From positions 1 through 51,325 of the forward strand of contig ONCM01000029.1 in NCBI GenBank assembly GCA_900316305.1: a stretch of DNA of 51,325 nt, given 5' to 3'. Position numbers and translations under genes: made by a program. A model generated the notes under the pieces. The model had not been told where the DNA came from, ran no database searches, and saw nothing but the letters and a program-made list of their open reading frames with translations. This stretch comes from an uncultured Bacteroidales bacterium (GTDB lineage Bacteria; Bacteroidota; Bacteroidia; Bacteroidales; WCHB1-69). This document shows, piece after piece, positions 1-7,634 of this stretch (position 1 is the stretch's first letter; every line of letters begins with the position of its first letter).

Positions 1-195
1 GACTCAGTTCCGAAAGATTTTGTATTTTTGCCATCATTTTGTATTTTTGATTCCCCCGATTTTTGCTTTCCTAGGGCAATTGGGGGAATTTCTTTTACGG
101 TGCAAAGATACAAAAAATTATAACACACTGGGTATCAATTTACTATGCTTGTTTTGGTAATTTACGACAGTCCCTACATAATAGCAAAATAATAG
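1..195. other. AT-rich intergenic leader at left edge
   Basis: No gene is supported here. On the minus strand a TAnnTTTG box (TATCTTTG, 103-110) is followed leftward by an inverted repeat: ATTCCCCC around 51-58 pairs with GGGGGAAT around 82-89. This looks like the promoter and structured leader of a leftward gene whose coding part lies outside the window. Two further TATTTTTG words on the plus strand (23-30, 42-49) have no rightward gene to serve. Confidence 0.4.
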
Positions 196-231
196 GTAAA
201 AAACAAGGGCGTGACCCACCGGCCACGCCCT
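196..231 (-). terminator. Intrinsic terminator of the TonB receptor gene
   Basis: Read on the minus strand, an 8-bp stem (AGGGCGTG with its complement, 206-231) is followed by a T-rich run (196-205). It lies 34 bases beyond the receptor stop codon, where an intrinsic terminator is expected. Confidence 0.75.
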
Positions 232-264
232 GTACATTATCCAAATTCTGTATTTCACATTCGT

Positions 265-2607
265 TTAGAACCGCACTCTCACACCGCCGAGGAAATTAAT
301 CCCTGCCTGCGGGAAGTAGTACGCATCGTAATATTTCTCGTCGCCGATCATGCCCGTGTAGATCGCAGCATTGGTTTCATACATGGTGTTGAAGATGTTG
401 TTCACGTTCACAAAGAGCTCCAAATCCTTCAACGCCTTGAAATGGAAGGTGTAAGAGAGATTAAGGTTGGTGTAGGTGTAAGGTTTCAGCACGTAGGTCT
501 CGTCGCCGGAGTTGTCGAGATACTGCTTGCTCACAAATTTGGTGAGAAGGTTGATCTTGAAGTCCTTCAACGGGGTGAACGTGAAGGTATTGCCAATCAC
601 CACATTCGGAGAGTAAGCGATGGGGGTGTTACCGAGATGTTGCTCCACATAGCCGCCGTTATCCCAATCCTCGATATAGTGCGTGTAGTTGAGGATACGG
701 TTGATGCTGAATCCGCCATTGATGTACCATGCGAAGAAATGCACGGGACGGTAAGCGGCAGAGAGTTCGATACCCACACGATAGCTCTTGTCCACATTGA
801 CCATCAAGGGGTCACCCGTCTGGTCGAGCTCACCGCTACGCACCAACTGGTTCCGGTAATACATGCCGTATAAGGTAGTGTTGAAGAAGTATTTGTCGTT
901 GTAGTTCATGTAGCTGAATTCCACATCGTAAAGCGTTTCGGGCACCGGTTTGCGGTCGTCGGGCGCTCCCACGAGGTCGTTACGCGTGGGCTCTCGGTTG
1001 GCTGTGGCAAAAGAGAGGTCGAAACTGTGCTTTACTTTAGGACGTTGCATGAAATAGTGCAATCTGATTTTGGGATTCACAAAGTTCCAGTGATACTCCT
1101 GCGGAATCGGGTCCAGCTCGTCGTTAACACCCTTTATGTCGTAATCCACGCGGCGATACTGAAGCTCGGCATTCACAGAAAAGTCTTTGATCCAGTAACT
1201 TAACGCGCCATAAGCCTTGGACTGCAGTTTCTCGCCCGTGCCGCGATACCACTCATACATGGGCGGGCACTCTTTCACCCGGTCTGACTGCACCCATACG
1301 ATGTCGCCGTAATGCTTGCCGTTGTAGTTGCTCACATCCAAGCCTGCCACCCAAGACAAACCTTGTGGCACTTCGCCTTTAAATCTCAAACTTCCCCAAT
1401 ATTCCGCAAGAGCACCATAATAGTAGTTGTCCAAATATTTTTGGGTCACTAGGTCGGTGCGATTCTGATCTTCATGCAAGGGTTCCAATCCATATTTGTA
1501 GATTTTCTTGTCATCCTTATACTGCTCATAATATCCATAACCGCGGGTCAAATAGGGCATCACGCGCAAATTATGCCACTTCCTGCCGAGTTCGCGCATC
1601 CATCTCTTCCGATATTCCAGCTGGTAGAAAGTCTGTGTATAATGATCCATGGAATTTTCGTAATAGTGGCGCACACCGTTGTCGTCGTAATACTCGCCGC
1701 AGGAATTGTAGGTGCGATTGGTGGCGAGACTGTCGTAAGGCACGCCGTTCCACGCCAGACCGGAGTTCTCCCTGCCAAAAAGCATGTTGAAGCGCAACTC
1801 TCCATTGTCTTTGTTCGTCTTAAAATTACGAAGGTCGAGTTTTGCCGTGAGGAATCCTGAATTGAGATGTACGCCGGAGAAATCGATATAGCCGTCGCTG
1901 CGGATGTCGGAGAAGGAGGCCAGCATGGAGAAGCGCTTGCCGATAAGACCGGTTCCCGCGCTCACCATATTGTCGAAGGTGTTGAAGGAGCCGTATGCGG
2001 TACGCGCCTCTGCAAAGGGTTTCTCCGGGATGTCGCGGGTCACGAAATCCACACGGGCGCCGTAGGAAGTGCTGCCGACAGTGGTGTTGGCGCCGCTCTG
2101 CAGGCTCACCCTCTCTATGTAGGTGGCCATGTCGGGGAGGTTCACCAACCAGGAGCCCTGCGACTCGGCATTGTTGATGGTCACCCCGTTGAGGGTGGTG
2201 TTGATACGAGTCTGGTCGATGCCGCGGATGAACAGGTAGGTGGCGCCGAGGCCGTTACCCGACTCGGAGGTCACCACCACGGAGGGCATCATCTCCAGCA
2301 GGTTGTTGACGCTGCCGTTGCCCTGCAGCGCGCGAATCTGCGGCATCGAGATCGTGGTGACGTTCGCGGAAGTCTGCACCGTGGGCCTCACAAACTCGAT
2401 GGTCACCTCCTGGACTTTACCACTTTGCACGGTGTCCGGCTGCTGCGCGAACACCGCCGCCGGCAACATAACCCCAAAAATCATCAACAGAAGAACTGTG
2501 ATGGGTGACTTTTGATGGATGAACTGCGAATGACTTTTTGTACATTGTACATTATACATTGTACATTCTTCATTCTTCACTCTACATTCTACATTTTTAA
2601 AAAACAT
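265..2607 (-). CDS. TonB-dependent outer-membrane receptor, probably for thiamin or a thiamin precursor
   Basis: This is an outer-membrane beta-barrel receptor that would import its ligand using TonB energy. A hydrophobic signal segment ends in AVFAQQ and is followed by a TonB-box/plug region with the motifs IRGIDQTRI and LNGVTINNAE. The remainder is aromatic-rich barrel ending in VRVRF, so the C-terminal residue is Phe, as in most barrels. The ligand is inferred from the TPP riboswitch just upstream; THI-element-controlled TonB receptors in Bacteroidota are regarded as thiamin transporters. The start is uncertain. The reading frame is open to a GTG at 2640, with ATGs at 2607 and 2559. Residues between these starts are encoded by a heptamer repeat array (2538-2597), so the ancestral start may have been displaced. 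The ATG at 2559 alone would still give a usable signal peptide. Confidence 0.85.
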   Translation of the reverse strand: MFFKNVECRVKNEECTMYNVQCTKSHSQFIHQKSPITVLLLMIFGVMLPAAVFAQQPDTVQSGKVQEVTIEFVRPTVQTSANVTTISMPQIRALQGNGSVNNLLEMMPSVVVTSESGNGLGATYLFIRGIDQTRINTTLNGVTINNAESQGSWLVNLPDMATYIERVSLQSGANTTVGSTSYGARVDFVTRDIPEKPFAEARTAYGSFNTFDNMVSAGTGLIGKRFSMLASFSDIRSDGYIDFSGVHLNSGFLTAKLDLRNFKTNKDNGELRFNMLFGRENSGLAWNGVPYDSLATNRTYNSCGEYYDDNGVRHYYENSMDHYTQTFYQLEYRKRWMRELGRKWHNLRVMPYLTRGYGYYEQYKDDKKIYKYGLEPLHEDQNRTDLVTQKYLDNYYYGALAEYWGSLRFKGEVPQGLSWVAGLDVSNYNGKHYGDIVWVQSDRVKECPPMYEWYRGTGEKLQSKAYGALSYWIKDFSVNAELQYRRVDYDIKGVNDELDPIPQEYHWNFVNPKIRLHYFMQRPKVKHSFDLSFATANREPTRNDLVGAPDDRKPVPETLYDVEFSYMNYNDKYFFNTTLYGMYYRNQLVRSGELDQTGDPLMVNVDKSYRVGIELSAAYRPVHFFAWYINGGFSINRILNYTHYIEDWDNGGYVEQHLGNTPIAYSPNVVIGNTFTFTPLKDFKINLLTKFVSKQYLDNSGDETYVLKPYTYTNLNLSYTFHFKALKDLELFVNVNNIFNTMYETNAAIYTGMIGDEKYYDAYYFPQAGINFLGGVRVRF
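2538..2597 (-). repeat. Heptamer array inside the 5' coding end of the TonB receptor
   Basis: On the minus strand variants of GAATGTA and GAATGAA follow one another with a mostly 7-base period. Related words recur at 13147-13204. Here the array is read through in frame without a stop and encodes a Cys/Glu/Asn-rich stretch in front of the signal peptide. Confidence 0.75.
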
Positions 2608-2667
2608 AACTCTAACAGTTTTAGTTAATAAATTAAACACACTGAAAGAGGGAAGAGAAGCGTTGTG

Positions 2668-2738
2668 AAACTCCCTACGGCGGCATTATCCGCATCAGGT
2701 TCAACGGGTCTGATCTCAGCCTTGACGGCACCCCTTTC
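2668..2738 (-). promoter_or_regulatory. TPP (thi-box) riboswitch
   Basis: The minus strand carries the conserved thi-box blocks in order: GGGGTGCC, CTGAGA, ACCCGTTGAACCTGA, GGATAATGCC and GTAGGGA. It lies between a TATTTTTG promoter and the TonB receptor gene. GGGAG at its 3' end can pair with a CTTCCC segment near 2650, a possible expression platform. Thiamin pyrophosphate binding normally lowers expression of the downstream gene. Confidence 0.93.
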
Positions 2739-2748
2739 AAAACGGCGG

Positions 2749-2756
2749 CAAAAATA
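2749..2756 (-). promoter_or_regulatory. TAnnTTTG promoter of the riboswitch-TonB unit
   Basis: TATTTTTG on the minus strand, about 11 bases before the thi-box. It matches the Bacteroidota -7 consensus. Confidence 0.6.
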
Positions 2757-2765
2757 CAAAAAAAG

Positions 2766-2925
2766 TTTACACGTTTACAAGCTTAGAAGCTTACAAGCTT
2801 ACAAGCTTAGAAGTTTACTCGTGTAAGCTACTAAGCTACTAAACTACTAAACTACTAAACTACTAAGCTACTAAGCTACTAAGCTACTAAACTACTAAAC
2901 TACTAAGCTACTAAACTCTTAAGCC
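2766..2925 (-). repeat. Octamer tandem arrays after RNase III
   Basis: Two adjoining period-8 arrays. ACAAGCTT/AGAAGCTT units occupy 2771-2815, and on the minus strand TTAGTAGC/TTAGTAGT units occupy about 2822-2925. The first unit after rnc contains the TAA stop of that gene (2919-2921). Every unit of the second array carries TAG. No gene is seen between 2757 and 2918. Confidence 0.85.
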
Positions 2926-3602
2926 TCTAATCCAGAAAGCGCAATTTCCGCGGCGCGCTGCTCGGCGGATTTCACGGAATTGCTGACCGCCTCGGCGACC
3001 TGCTCTCCGTCCAGACTCACAAACACGCGGTAGAGCTCCCGCTTGTGGTCCGGTTCTTCAACGTGCTCGAACGTAACCTTGTGCTTGTGTCGCTGCGCCC
3101 AAATCAGCAGGTTGCTCTTGAAATCCTTATCCTCCTCATAAACCTCATCCATATCAATGTGTACCAAGAAGATATGGTCGATGAGAATACGGCTTGTGCG
3201 TTTGTACCCCTGGTCACGATAGATGGCACCCACCACCGCCTCAAAGGCGTTCCCGGGGATGTTTTTGGAGTTGATGTTGCCCGACTTCTCCACCATGTCG
3301 TGCAGTCCTAGCTTCATCGCCAGACTACCTAGCCGCTGACGGTTCACCAGCTTGGAACGCATCTGCGTGAGCACTCCTTCCGACTCGGTGGGATACTTGT
3401 GGCAAAGGAAATCCGCAATGATGGCACCCAAAACCGCGTCGCCAAGGTACTCTAAACGCTCGTTGTTCTCACGGGAGCCGATGGGGGAAAGAGCACTGAC
3501 CGAACGGTGCATCAGCGCCGTACGGAACAGGTTGACATGACGAACCCGAAATCCGAAAATATTTTTGAAGTACGTTCGAATTTGTCTGTCTGTCAGCACC
3601 AT
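2919..3602 (-). CDS. rnc: Ribonuclease III
   Basis: Double-strand-specific endoribonuclease that processes rRNA precursors and other structured RNAs in the cytoplasm. The signature NNERLEYLGDAVLGA lies at about residues 44-58, and a second acidic patch EAVVGAIYRDQG further on supplies the remaining metal ligands. A C-terminal double-stranded RNA-binding domain runs from about residue 160 (LLIWAQRHKHKVTFE) to the end. The 227-residue length is normal. ATG at 3602 starts 1 base from the fabF stop, so the gene is translationally linked to acpP-fabF, a common order in Bacteroidota. The last codons run into an octamer repeat array. Confidence 0.95.
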   Translation of the reverse strand: MVLTDRQIRTYFKNIFGFRVRHVNLFRTALMHRSVSALSPIGSRENNERLEYLGDAVLGAIIADFLCHKYPTESEGVLTQMRSKLVNRQRLGSLAMKLGLHDMVEKSGNINSKNIPGNAFEAVVGAIYRDQGYKRTSRILIDHIFLVHIDMDEVYEEDKDFKSNLLIWAQRHKHKVTFEHVEEPDHKRELYRVFVSLDGEQVAEAVSNSVKSAEQRAAEIALSGLEA

Positions 3603-3603
3603 A

Positions 3604-4857
3604 CTACTCTACAAACTTCTTATATAATAAGGAAACGTTGTGCCCGCCAAATCCGAAGGAGTTGGACATGACCACATCGACCTTGCGGGCGATGGCCTCC
3701 TTGGGAACGAAATTCCAATGGGAGGGCAGCAACGGATCGAGATGATCCAGATTGATGGTGGGATGGACGATGCCATCGCGCATGGAGCAGAAAATGGCGA
3801 CGCTCTCCACAGCCGGGCCGGCGCCCAGCAGGTGGCCGATCATCGATTTGGTGGAATTGATGGCCATTTTCGGGGCATGATCCCCGTAAAGTTGTTCGAT
3901 GGCGCGGCACTCGGAAATATCCCCCAACGGGGTGGAAGTGCCGTGCGTGTTGATGTAATCCACATCTTCGGGCTTCATCTGCGCACTCAACAGGGCGTTA
4001 CGCATCGAATTGAAAGCCGCCTTGCCGTTCGGATCAGGGGCGGCGATGTGGTAGGTGTCGGCCGTCATGCCCACGCCAACCACTTCCGCATAGATACGGG
4101 CTCCGCGAGCAAGGGCGTGGTCCATGCTCTCCAGAATGAGGGTCGCGGCCCCCTCCCCCATCACAAAACCGTCGCGATCCTTGTCGAAAGGACGGCTGGC
4201 CTGCTCGGGGGCATCATTGCGGGTCGAGAGGGCACGCATGGCGTTGAAACCGCCGATGCCCAGCTCGTTGATGGCGGACTCAGTACCGCCGGTGATCACC
4301 ATATCGGACTTGCCAAGCGCGATGGCATAGCAGGCATCGCCAATGGCGTTGGCCGACGACGCACACGCGGAGGTGGTGATGTAGTTCGGTCCGGTGAAAC
4401 CGTATTTCAGCGCAATGCTGCCGGAAACCGTGTTGCCGAGCACGCGCAAGAGATGGTAAGGGCTGAAGCGGGGCGTGCGATCCTGCAACATGTACTGCTG
4501 TACAGCCTCCTCAGAGGAGGTCAAACCGCCGATACCCGTGCCGAAAACCACACCGACACGACTCTTGTCCAACTTTTCCAAATCCACCCGCGCATCCTTC
4601 AGCGCCTCCGCAGTGGTAACCAACGCGTACTGCGCACTCCGGTCGAGCTTCGACAGCTCCTTGGGGGTGAAATGCGCCGCCGGGTCATAGCCCTTCAGCT
4701 CACAGGCGAAGTTGGTCCTGAACTTTTCAGTATTGAAATAAGTAATATGGCTGGCACCTGAACGGCCCTTCACAAGGCCATCCCAGTACTCAGCCACATT
4801 ACTACCAATCGGCGTCAAAGCGCCAATTCCTGTTACAACAACGCGTTTGAGGGTCAT
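3604..4857 (-). CDS. fabF: 3-oxoacyl-[acyl-carrier-protein] synthase II
   Basis: Condensing enzyme of type II fatty-acid synthesis. It extends acyl-ACP with malonyl-ACP in the cytoplasm. It is a complete KAS II protein: catalytic Cys in TTSACASS (about residue 165), first His in NTHGTSTPLGD, and second His in KSMIGHLLGAGP. The C-terminal NSFGFGGHN is also typical. ATG at 4857 is preferred; a GTG one codon upstream is possible. The gene sits 29 bases after acpP and 1 base before rnc, so one operon is likely. Confidence 0.96.
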   Translation of the reverse strand: MTLKRVVVTGIGALTPIGSNVAEYWDGLVKGRSGASHITYFNTEKFRTNFACELKGYDPAAHFTPKELSKLDRSAQYALVTTAEALKDARVDLEKLDKSRVGVVFGTGIGGLTSSEEAVQQYMLQDRTPRFSPYHLLRVLGNTVSGSIALKYGFTGPNYITTSACASSANAIGDACYAIALGKSDMVITGGTESAINELGIGGFNAMRALSTRNDAPEQASRPFDKDRDGFVMGEGAATLILESMDHALARGARIYAEVVGVGMTADTYHIAAPDPNGKAAFNSMRNALLSAQMKPEDVDYINTHGTSTPLGDISECRAIEQLYGDHAPKMAINSTKSMIGHLLGAGPAVESVAIFCSMRDGIVHPTINLDHLDPLLPSHWNFVPKEAIARKVDVVMSNSFGFGGHNVSLLYKKFVE

Positions 4858-4886
4858 CACAAACGTATCTTGTAAACTAAATTATT

Positions 4887-5129
4887 TTACTTGGACGCAA
4901 GAAGATTTTCAATATAGGCGACTGCATCTCCTACAGTGGCAATTTTTTCTGCATCTTCTTCAGGAAATTTAATGCCAAATGCATTCTCAAATTCCATGAT
5001 CAATTCGACCGTATCCAATGAATCAGCTCCCAGATCGTTGGTGAAACTTTTTTCGGGAGTGACATCAGCCACATCGACACTCAGTTTGTCTGCAATGATG
5101 GACTGGACTTTTTGTAAAATTTCTGACAT
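4887..5129 (-). CDS. acpP: Acyl carrier protein
   Basis: Small acidic carrier of growing acyl chains in fatty-acid synthesis. At 80 residues it is the usual size, and the phosphopantetheine attachment serine lies in [11 protein letters not shown] (about residue 36). It is the first gene of acpP-fabF-rnc, with a TATTTTTG promoter 25 bases upstream of the ATG. A 4'-phosphopantetheinyl transferase, needed for this protein and for the NRPS carriers, is not in the window. Confidence 0.97.
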   Translation of the reverse strand: MSEILQKVQSIIADKLSVDVADVTPEKSFTNDLGADSLDTVELIMEFENAFGIKFPEEDAEKIATVGDAVAYIENLLASK

Positions 5130-5153
5130 AGCATTTGATTTTTAAATAGGCGG

Positions 5154-5161
5154 CAAAAATA
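5154..5161 (-). promoter_or_regulatory. TAnnTTTG promoter of acpP-fabF-rnc
   Basis: TATTTTTG on the minus strand, with a TTG about 21 bases further upstream that could act as the -33 element. Confidence 0.6.
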
Positions 5162-5433
5162 CAATTTTTTTGATATGGAGGACAACAAAAATCAACCAAG
5201 GTTTCAACACGGTTATGAACACCTCCGACGACGGTCCGGCTGGAGCGATTTTGCGGCACTTCAGACAAAATCTTTCCAAAAGTATCCCGAACAAATGCCT
5301 CCAAGCAGACCGTTTCCGCATCCAAAGGAGGGAATCAAGAGTTTTATTTTAAAATTATTTTTTTGATATTCAGACAATTACAAAATATTCTAAAAAAAAT
5401 TGCGACAGAGGTACTGCGGTATCAAAAAAATAC
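5162..5433. other. Intergenic stretch between acpP and the tRNA cluster
   Basis: About 270 bases without a recognised gene. A 63-codon plus-strand frame (5175-5366) starts with ATG and has a GC-richer middle, but it has no family resemblance and no TAnnTTTG box in front. It is overlapped by two other open frames. I do not call it a gene. Confidence 0.3.
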
Positions 5434-5441
5434 TATCTTTG
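5434..5441 (+). promoter_or_regulatory. TAnnTTTG promoter of the tRNA cluster
   Basis: TATCTTTG on the plus strand, 35 bases before tRNA-Thr. Confidence 0.6.
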
Positions 5442-5476
5442 CCACCGCAAAACGATGAGACGTTCATTGAATTTAT

Positions 5477-5552
5477 GCCGATATAGCTCAGTTGGTAGAG
5501 CAGCTGATTTGTAATCAGCCGGTCGTTGGTTCAAGTCCGACTATCGGCTCCA
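5477..5552 (+). tRNA. tRNA-Thr (anticodon TGT)
   Basis: Full cloverleaf. Acceptor GCCGATA pairs with TATCGGC, the D-arm holds AGCTCAGTTGGTAGAGC, anticodon TGT is at 5510-5512, and the T-arm holds GGTTCAAGTCC. The 3' CCA is encoded. Confidence 0.97.
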
Positions 5553-5571
5553 GGCATAAACGAAACAATAT

Positions 5572-5653
5572 GGGAGAGTTCCAGAGCGGTCAAATGGGAC
5601 AGACTGTAAATCTGCTGGCTAAGCCTTCGGAGGTTCGAATCCTTCCTCTCCCA
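5572..5653 (+). tRNA. tRNA-Tyr (anticodon GTA)
   Basis: Class II tRNA with a long variable arm. Acceptor GGGAGAG pairs with CTCTCCC, anticodon GTA is at 5606-5608, and the T-loop GTTCGAATC is present. CCA is not encoded. It lies 19 bases after tRNA-Thr. Confidence 0.97.
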
Positions 5654-5668
5654 CTTGTTTTTTTTTAT

Positions 5669-5741
5669 GCGGAAGTAGCTCATCCGGTAGAGCGACAGCC
5701 TTCCAAGCTGTAGGTGGCGGGTTCGAGTCCCGTTTTCCGCT
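5669..5741 (+). tRNA. tRNA-Gly (anticodon TCC)
   Basis: Cloverleaf with acceptor GCGGAAG against TTTCCGC (one G-T pair), anticodon TCC at 5702-5704, and T-arm GGGTTCGAGTCCC. CCA is not encoded. Last member of the three-tRNA cluster. Confidence 0.96.
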
Positions 5742-5785
5742 CAGACATTATGTTTTGTTGCTTTTTTTGTATCTGTACCTGCGTA

Positions 5786-5824
5786 GAAAAAAAACGAAGG
5801 ACACGGCTCAACCATGTCCTTCGT
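5786..5824 (-). terminator. Intrinsic terminator of the TlpA-like gene
   Basis: On the minus strand ACGAAGGACA pairs with TGTCCTTCGT (5794-5824) and is followed by eight T residues. It lies 28 bases beyond the stop. Confidence 0.85.
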
Positions 5825-5852
5825 AAATCAATATAATTGTATATATATTATA

Positions 5853-7535
5853 TTACTGCTCCACCAGCTGCTTCACCGCACGCTCAAGGTCGGCGCCGCG
5901 CAGGTCACGTTGCACGATACGACCCTCCTTGTCCAACAGGAACGTGGAAGGGATGGAACGCACGCCGTAGATGGCCGCAGCCTGCGACTGCCACTGCTTG
6001 AGGTCGCTGACATGGTTAGGCCACACCAGCTTGTCCGCTTCGATGGCACGCTTCCAAGAAGCGGCATCACGATCCAAAGAAACACTGAAAATCTCAAAGC
6101 CCTTGTCGTGGTAGAGACTGTAGATACGGGTCACGTTGGGGTTCTCACGACGGCAGGGTCCGCACCAAGAGGCCCAGAAGTCCAACAGGACCACCTTGCC
6201 ACGCAGGTCGGAGAGCTTGCGCATCTTGCCGTCGGGATCCGGAAACTCCAACTCCGGAGCGATGGCGCCAATCGCCACCTTCGCAGCCGGTGAGTTCATG
6301 TAGTTCCAACGATCCTGCACAATCGGATGATCGGGATAGATGTCGTGCAGCGCCTTGATCACCTCGCTGTGGAGGGCGGCATTTTGCTCACGCGGGAACA
6401 TATCCAGGAACATCAAAACCGCCAGATCATTCTTGCCCTCGCGAATGCCGTCTTTCAGCTTCGCCGTGATATAGGCATCAATCTCATTATAAGCTTTTTG
6501 ATATTGTCCAACCACCTGGCTGACCTTCTCCTGGGATTGGGAAACCAGCGTATTGGCCAATGCCTTGTCATTCTTCATCAAATCCTCGTAAACTTTCTTT
6601 TGCACCACGATCAGCGGCAACTTCGGATAGAGTTCCGTCAAGACGCGATTCGTCCATTTCGACTGGTTACCCTTCTTGTCCCACAAATTGTTGTAAGCAA
6701 GACTGTCACGCTCGGCCAAAAGCTGTTTTGCCAACGGAATGATAGAGCCTAACGACTGCTCGGCGATCTCATGTCTTTGCTTCAGCGCCGACTGATACTG
6801 GTCAAAGGAGACATAAAAGGCCTTCTCACCATCCATACGTTTGGCAGAGAAAGCGTAATATTTATCGACATTCTCCAGATAATTGGCAAACGGAGTGTAG
6901 TTGATTTCCAGCTTCTTGAGCATCCGGTTAGCTGCATCGGCACACTCGAACATCTCGCTATTCTTGATCTTTCCACCGGACATCGAGCGGGTGAAGGTGC
7001 TGTAGAGGGTGTCCATATTGTCATAGGCATCCAACAGATAGTTGTCCACATCGTCGTTAGTCTGGCGGTAGAGGTTGAATTTCTGTGCAAAATCGCCCCA
7101 GTATATCTTGGCAGGATCCTTTTGCAGCGCTTCGTTGATGCTGTCCACCGCCGTTTTGCGGGAATTGGCAAGATGGGCCATGTTTTTCACATAGCTCATC
7201 GACGGGGAGCCGCTGACAGAGACCGGCTCCTGCAGTGCTTCTGCATCAAGGGTCATCGAAAGCGTCTCGCCGGGGGTGATCACCAGCAACATGGAAGAGC
7301 CGTTGCCGAAATCGAGCTTGTAGATATCTTTCGGCAGCGAGACCTGCATGGTGAACTGGTCATTTTTGATATCCGTAGAAGCATAGTTCTTCTGGGAACT
7401 GCCGTATGCGGAAATCAAATCCACCTTCTGGAAATGGTTGTTCAACAGCGAAACCTGCAATTTCGTGGGAGCTTGCGCCAACAGCACGTTAACCAGCAGG
7501 CCCACAAACAGTAACATCAAAGAGAATCTTTTCAT
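5853..7535 (-). CDS. TlpA-family thiol-disulfide oxidoreductase with long N-terminal region
   Basis: A 560-residue exported or lipid-side redox protein. An N-terminal signal peptide (MKRFSLMLLFVGLLVNVLLAQ) is followed by a beta-rich region of DUF4369 type, a helical middle, and a C-terminal thioredoxin/AhpC-like domain from about residue 425. The redox motif is WCGPC (457-461) in DFWASWCGPCRRE, with the cis-Pro loop RSIPSTFLLD near 526-535. The lack of a Cys lipobox suggests a periplasmic protein. Bacteroidota encode many such proteins and the substrate cannot be read from sequence. It is a single gene, with its own promoter and terminator, divergent from malic enzyme. Confidence 0.88.
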   Translation of the reverse strand: MKRFSLMLLFVGLLVNVLLAQAPTKLQVSLLNNHFQKVDLISAYGSSQKNYASTDIKNDQFTMQVSLPKDIYKLDFGNGSSMLLVITPGETLSMTLDAEALQEPVSVSGSPSMSYVKNMAHLANSRKTAVDSINEALQKDPAKIYWGDFAQKFNLYRQTNDDVDNYLLDAYDNMDTLYSTFTRSMSGGKIKNSEMFECADAANRMLKKLEINYTPFANYLENVDKYYAFSAKRMDGEKAFYVSFDQYQSALKQRHEIAEQSLGSIIPLAKQLLAERDSLAYNNLWDKKGNQSKWTNRVLTELYPKLPLIVVQKKVYEDLMKNDKALANTLVSQSQEKVSQVVGQYQKAYNEIDAYITAKLKDGIREGKNDLAVLMFLDMFPREQNAALHSEVIKALHDIYPDHPIVQDRWNYMNSPAAKVAIGAIAPELEFPDPDGKMRKLSDLRGKVVLLDFWASWCGPCRRENPNVTRIYSLYHDKGFEIFSVSLDRDAASWKRAIEADKLVWPNHVSDLKQWQSQAAAIYGVRSIPSTFLLDKEGRIVQRDLRGADLERAVKQLVEQ

Positions 7536-7555
7536 AATCTAAAATAATTGGGGCG

Positions 7556-7563
7556 CAAAAATA
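7556..7563 (-). promoter_or_regulatory. TAnnTTTG promoter of the TlpA-like gene
   Basis: TATTTTTG on the minus strand, 21 bases before the ATG. It is back to back with the malic enzyme promoter. Confidence 0.6.
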
Positions 7564-7605
7564 CAAAAGTTTGCCGAATGAACGGCATCCTACAAAAAAA
7601 GTTCG

Positions 7606-7613
7606 TACTTTTG
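7606..7613 (+). promoter_or_regulatory. TAnnTTTG promoter of malic enzyme
   Basis: TACTTTTG on the plus strand, 21 bases before the ATG at 7635. It favours 7635 over the open-frame start at 7548. Confidence 0.6.
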
Positions 7614-7634
7614 CGGCCTGAAAAAAAACATAGA

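Noticed and set aside
23-49. Two plus-strand TATTTTTG boxes as promoters
   Set aside because: No rightward gene follows for 7 kb; they lie in AT-rich DNA upstream of a probable leftward gene.
2766-2925. Possible CRISPR array
   Set aside because: Units are 8 bases and contiguous with no unique spacers. The same holds for the arrays at 9075, 11534, 13147, 32271, 42388 and 46523, and no cas gene is present.
5175-5366. 63-codon plus-strand frame between acpP and the tRNAs
   Set aside because: No promoter box, no recognisable family, and overlapping alternative frames of similar length; not enough to call a gene.
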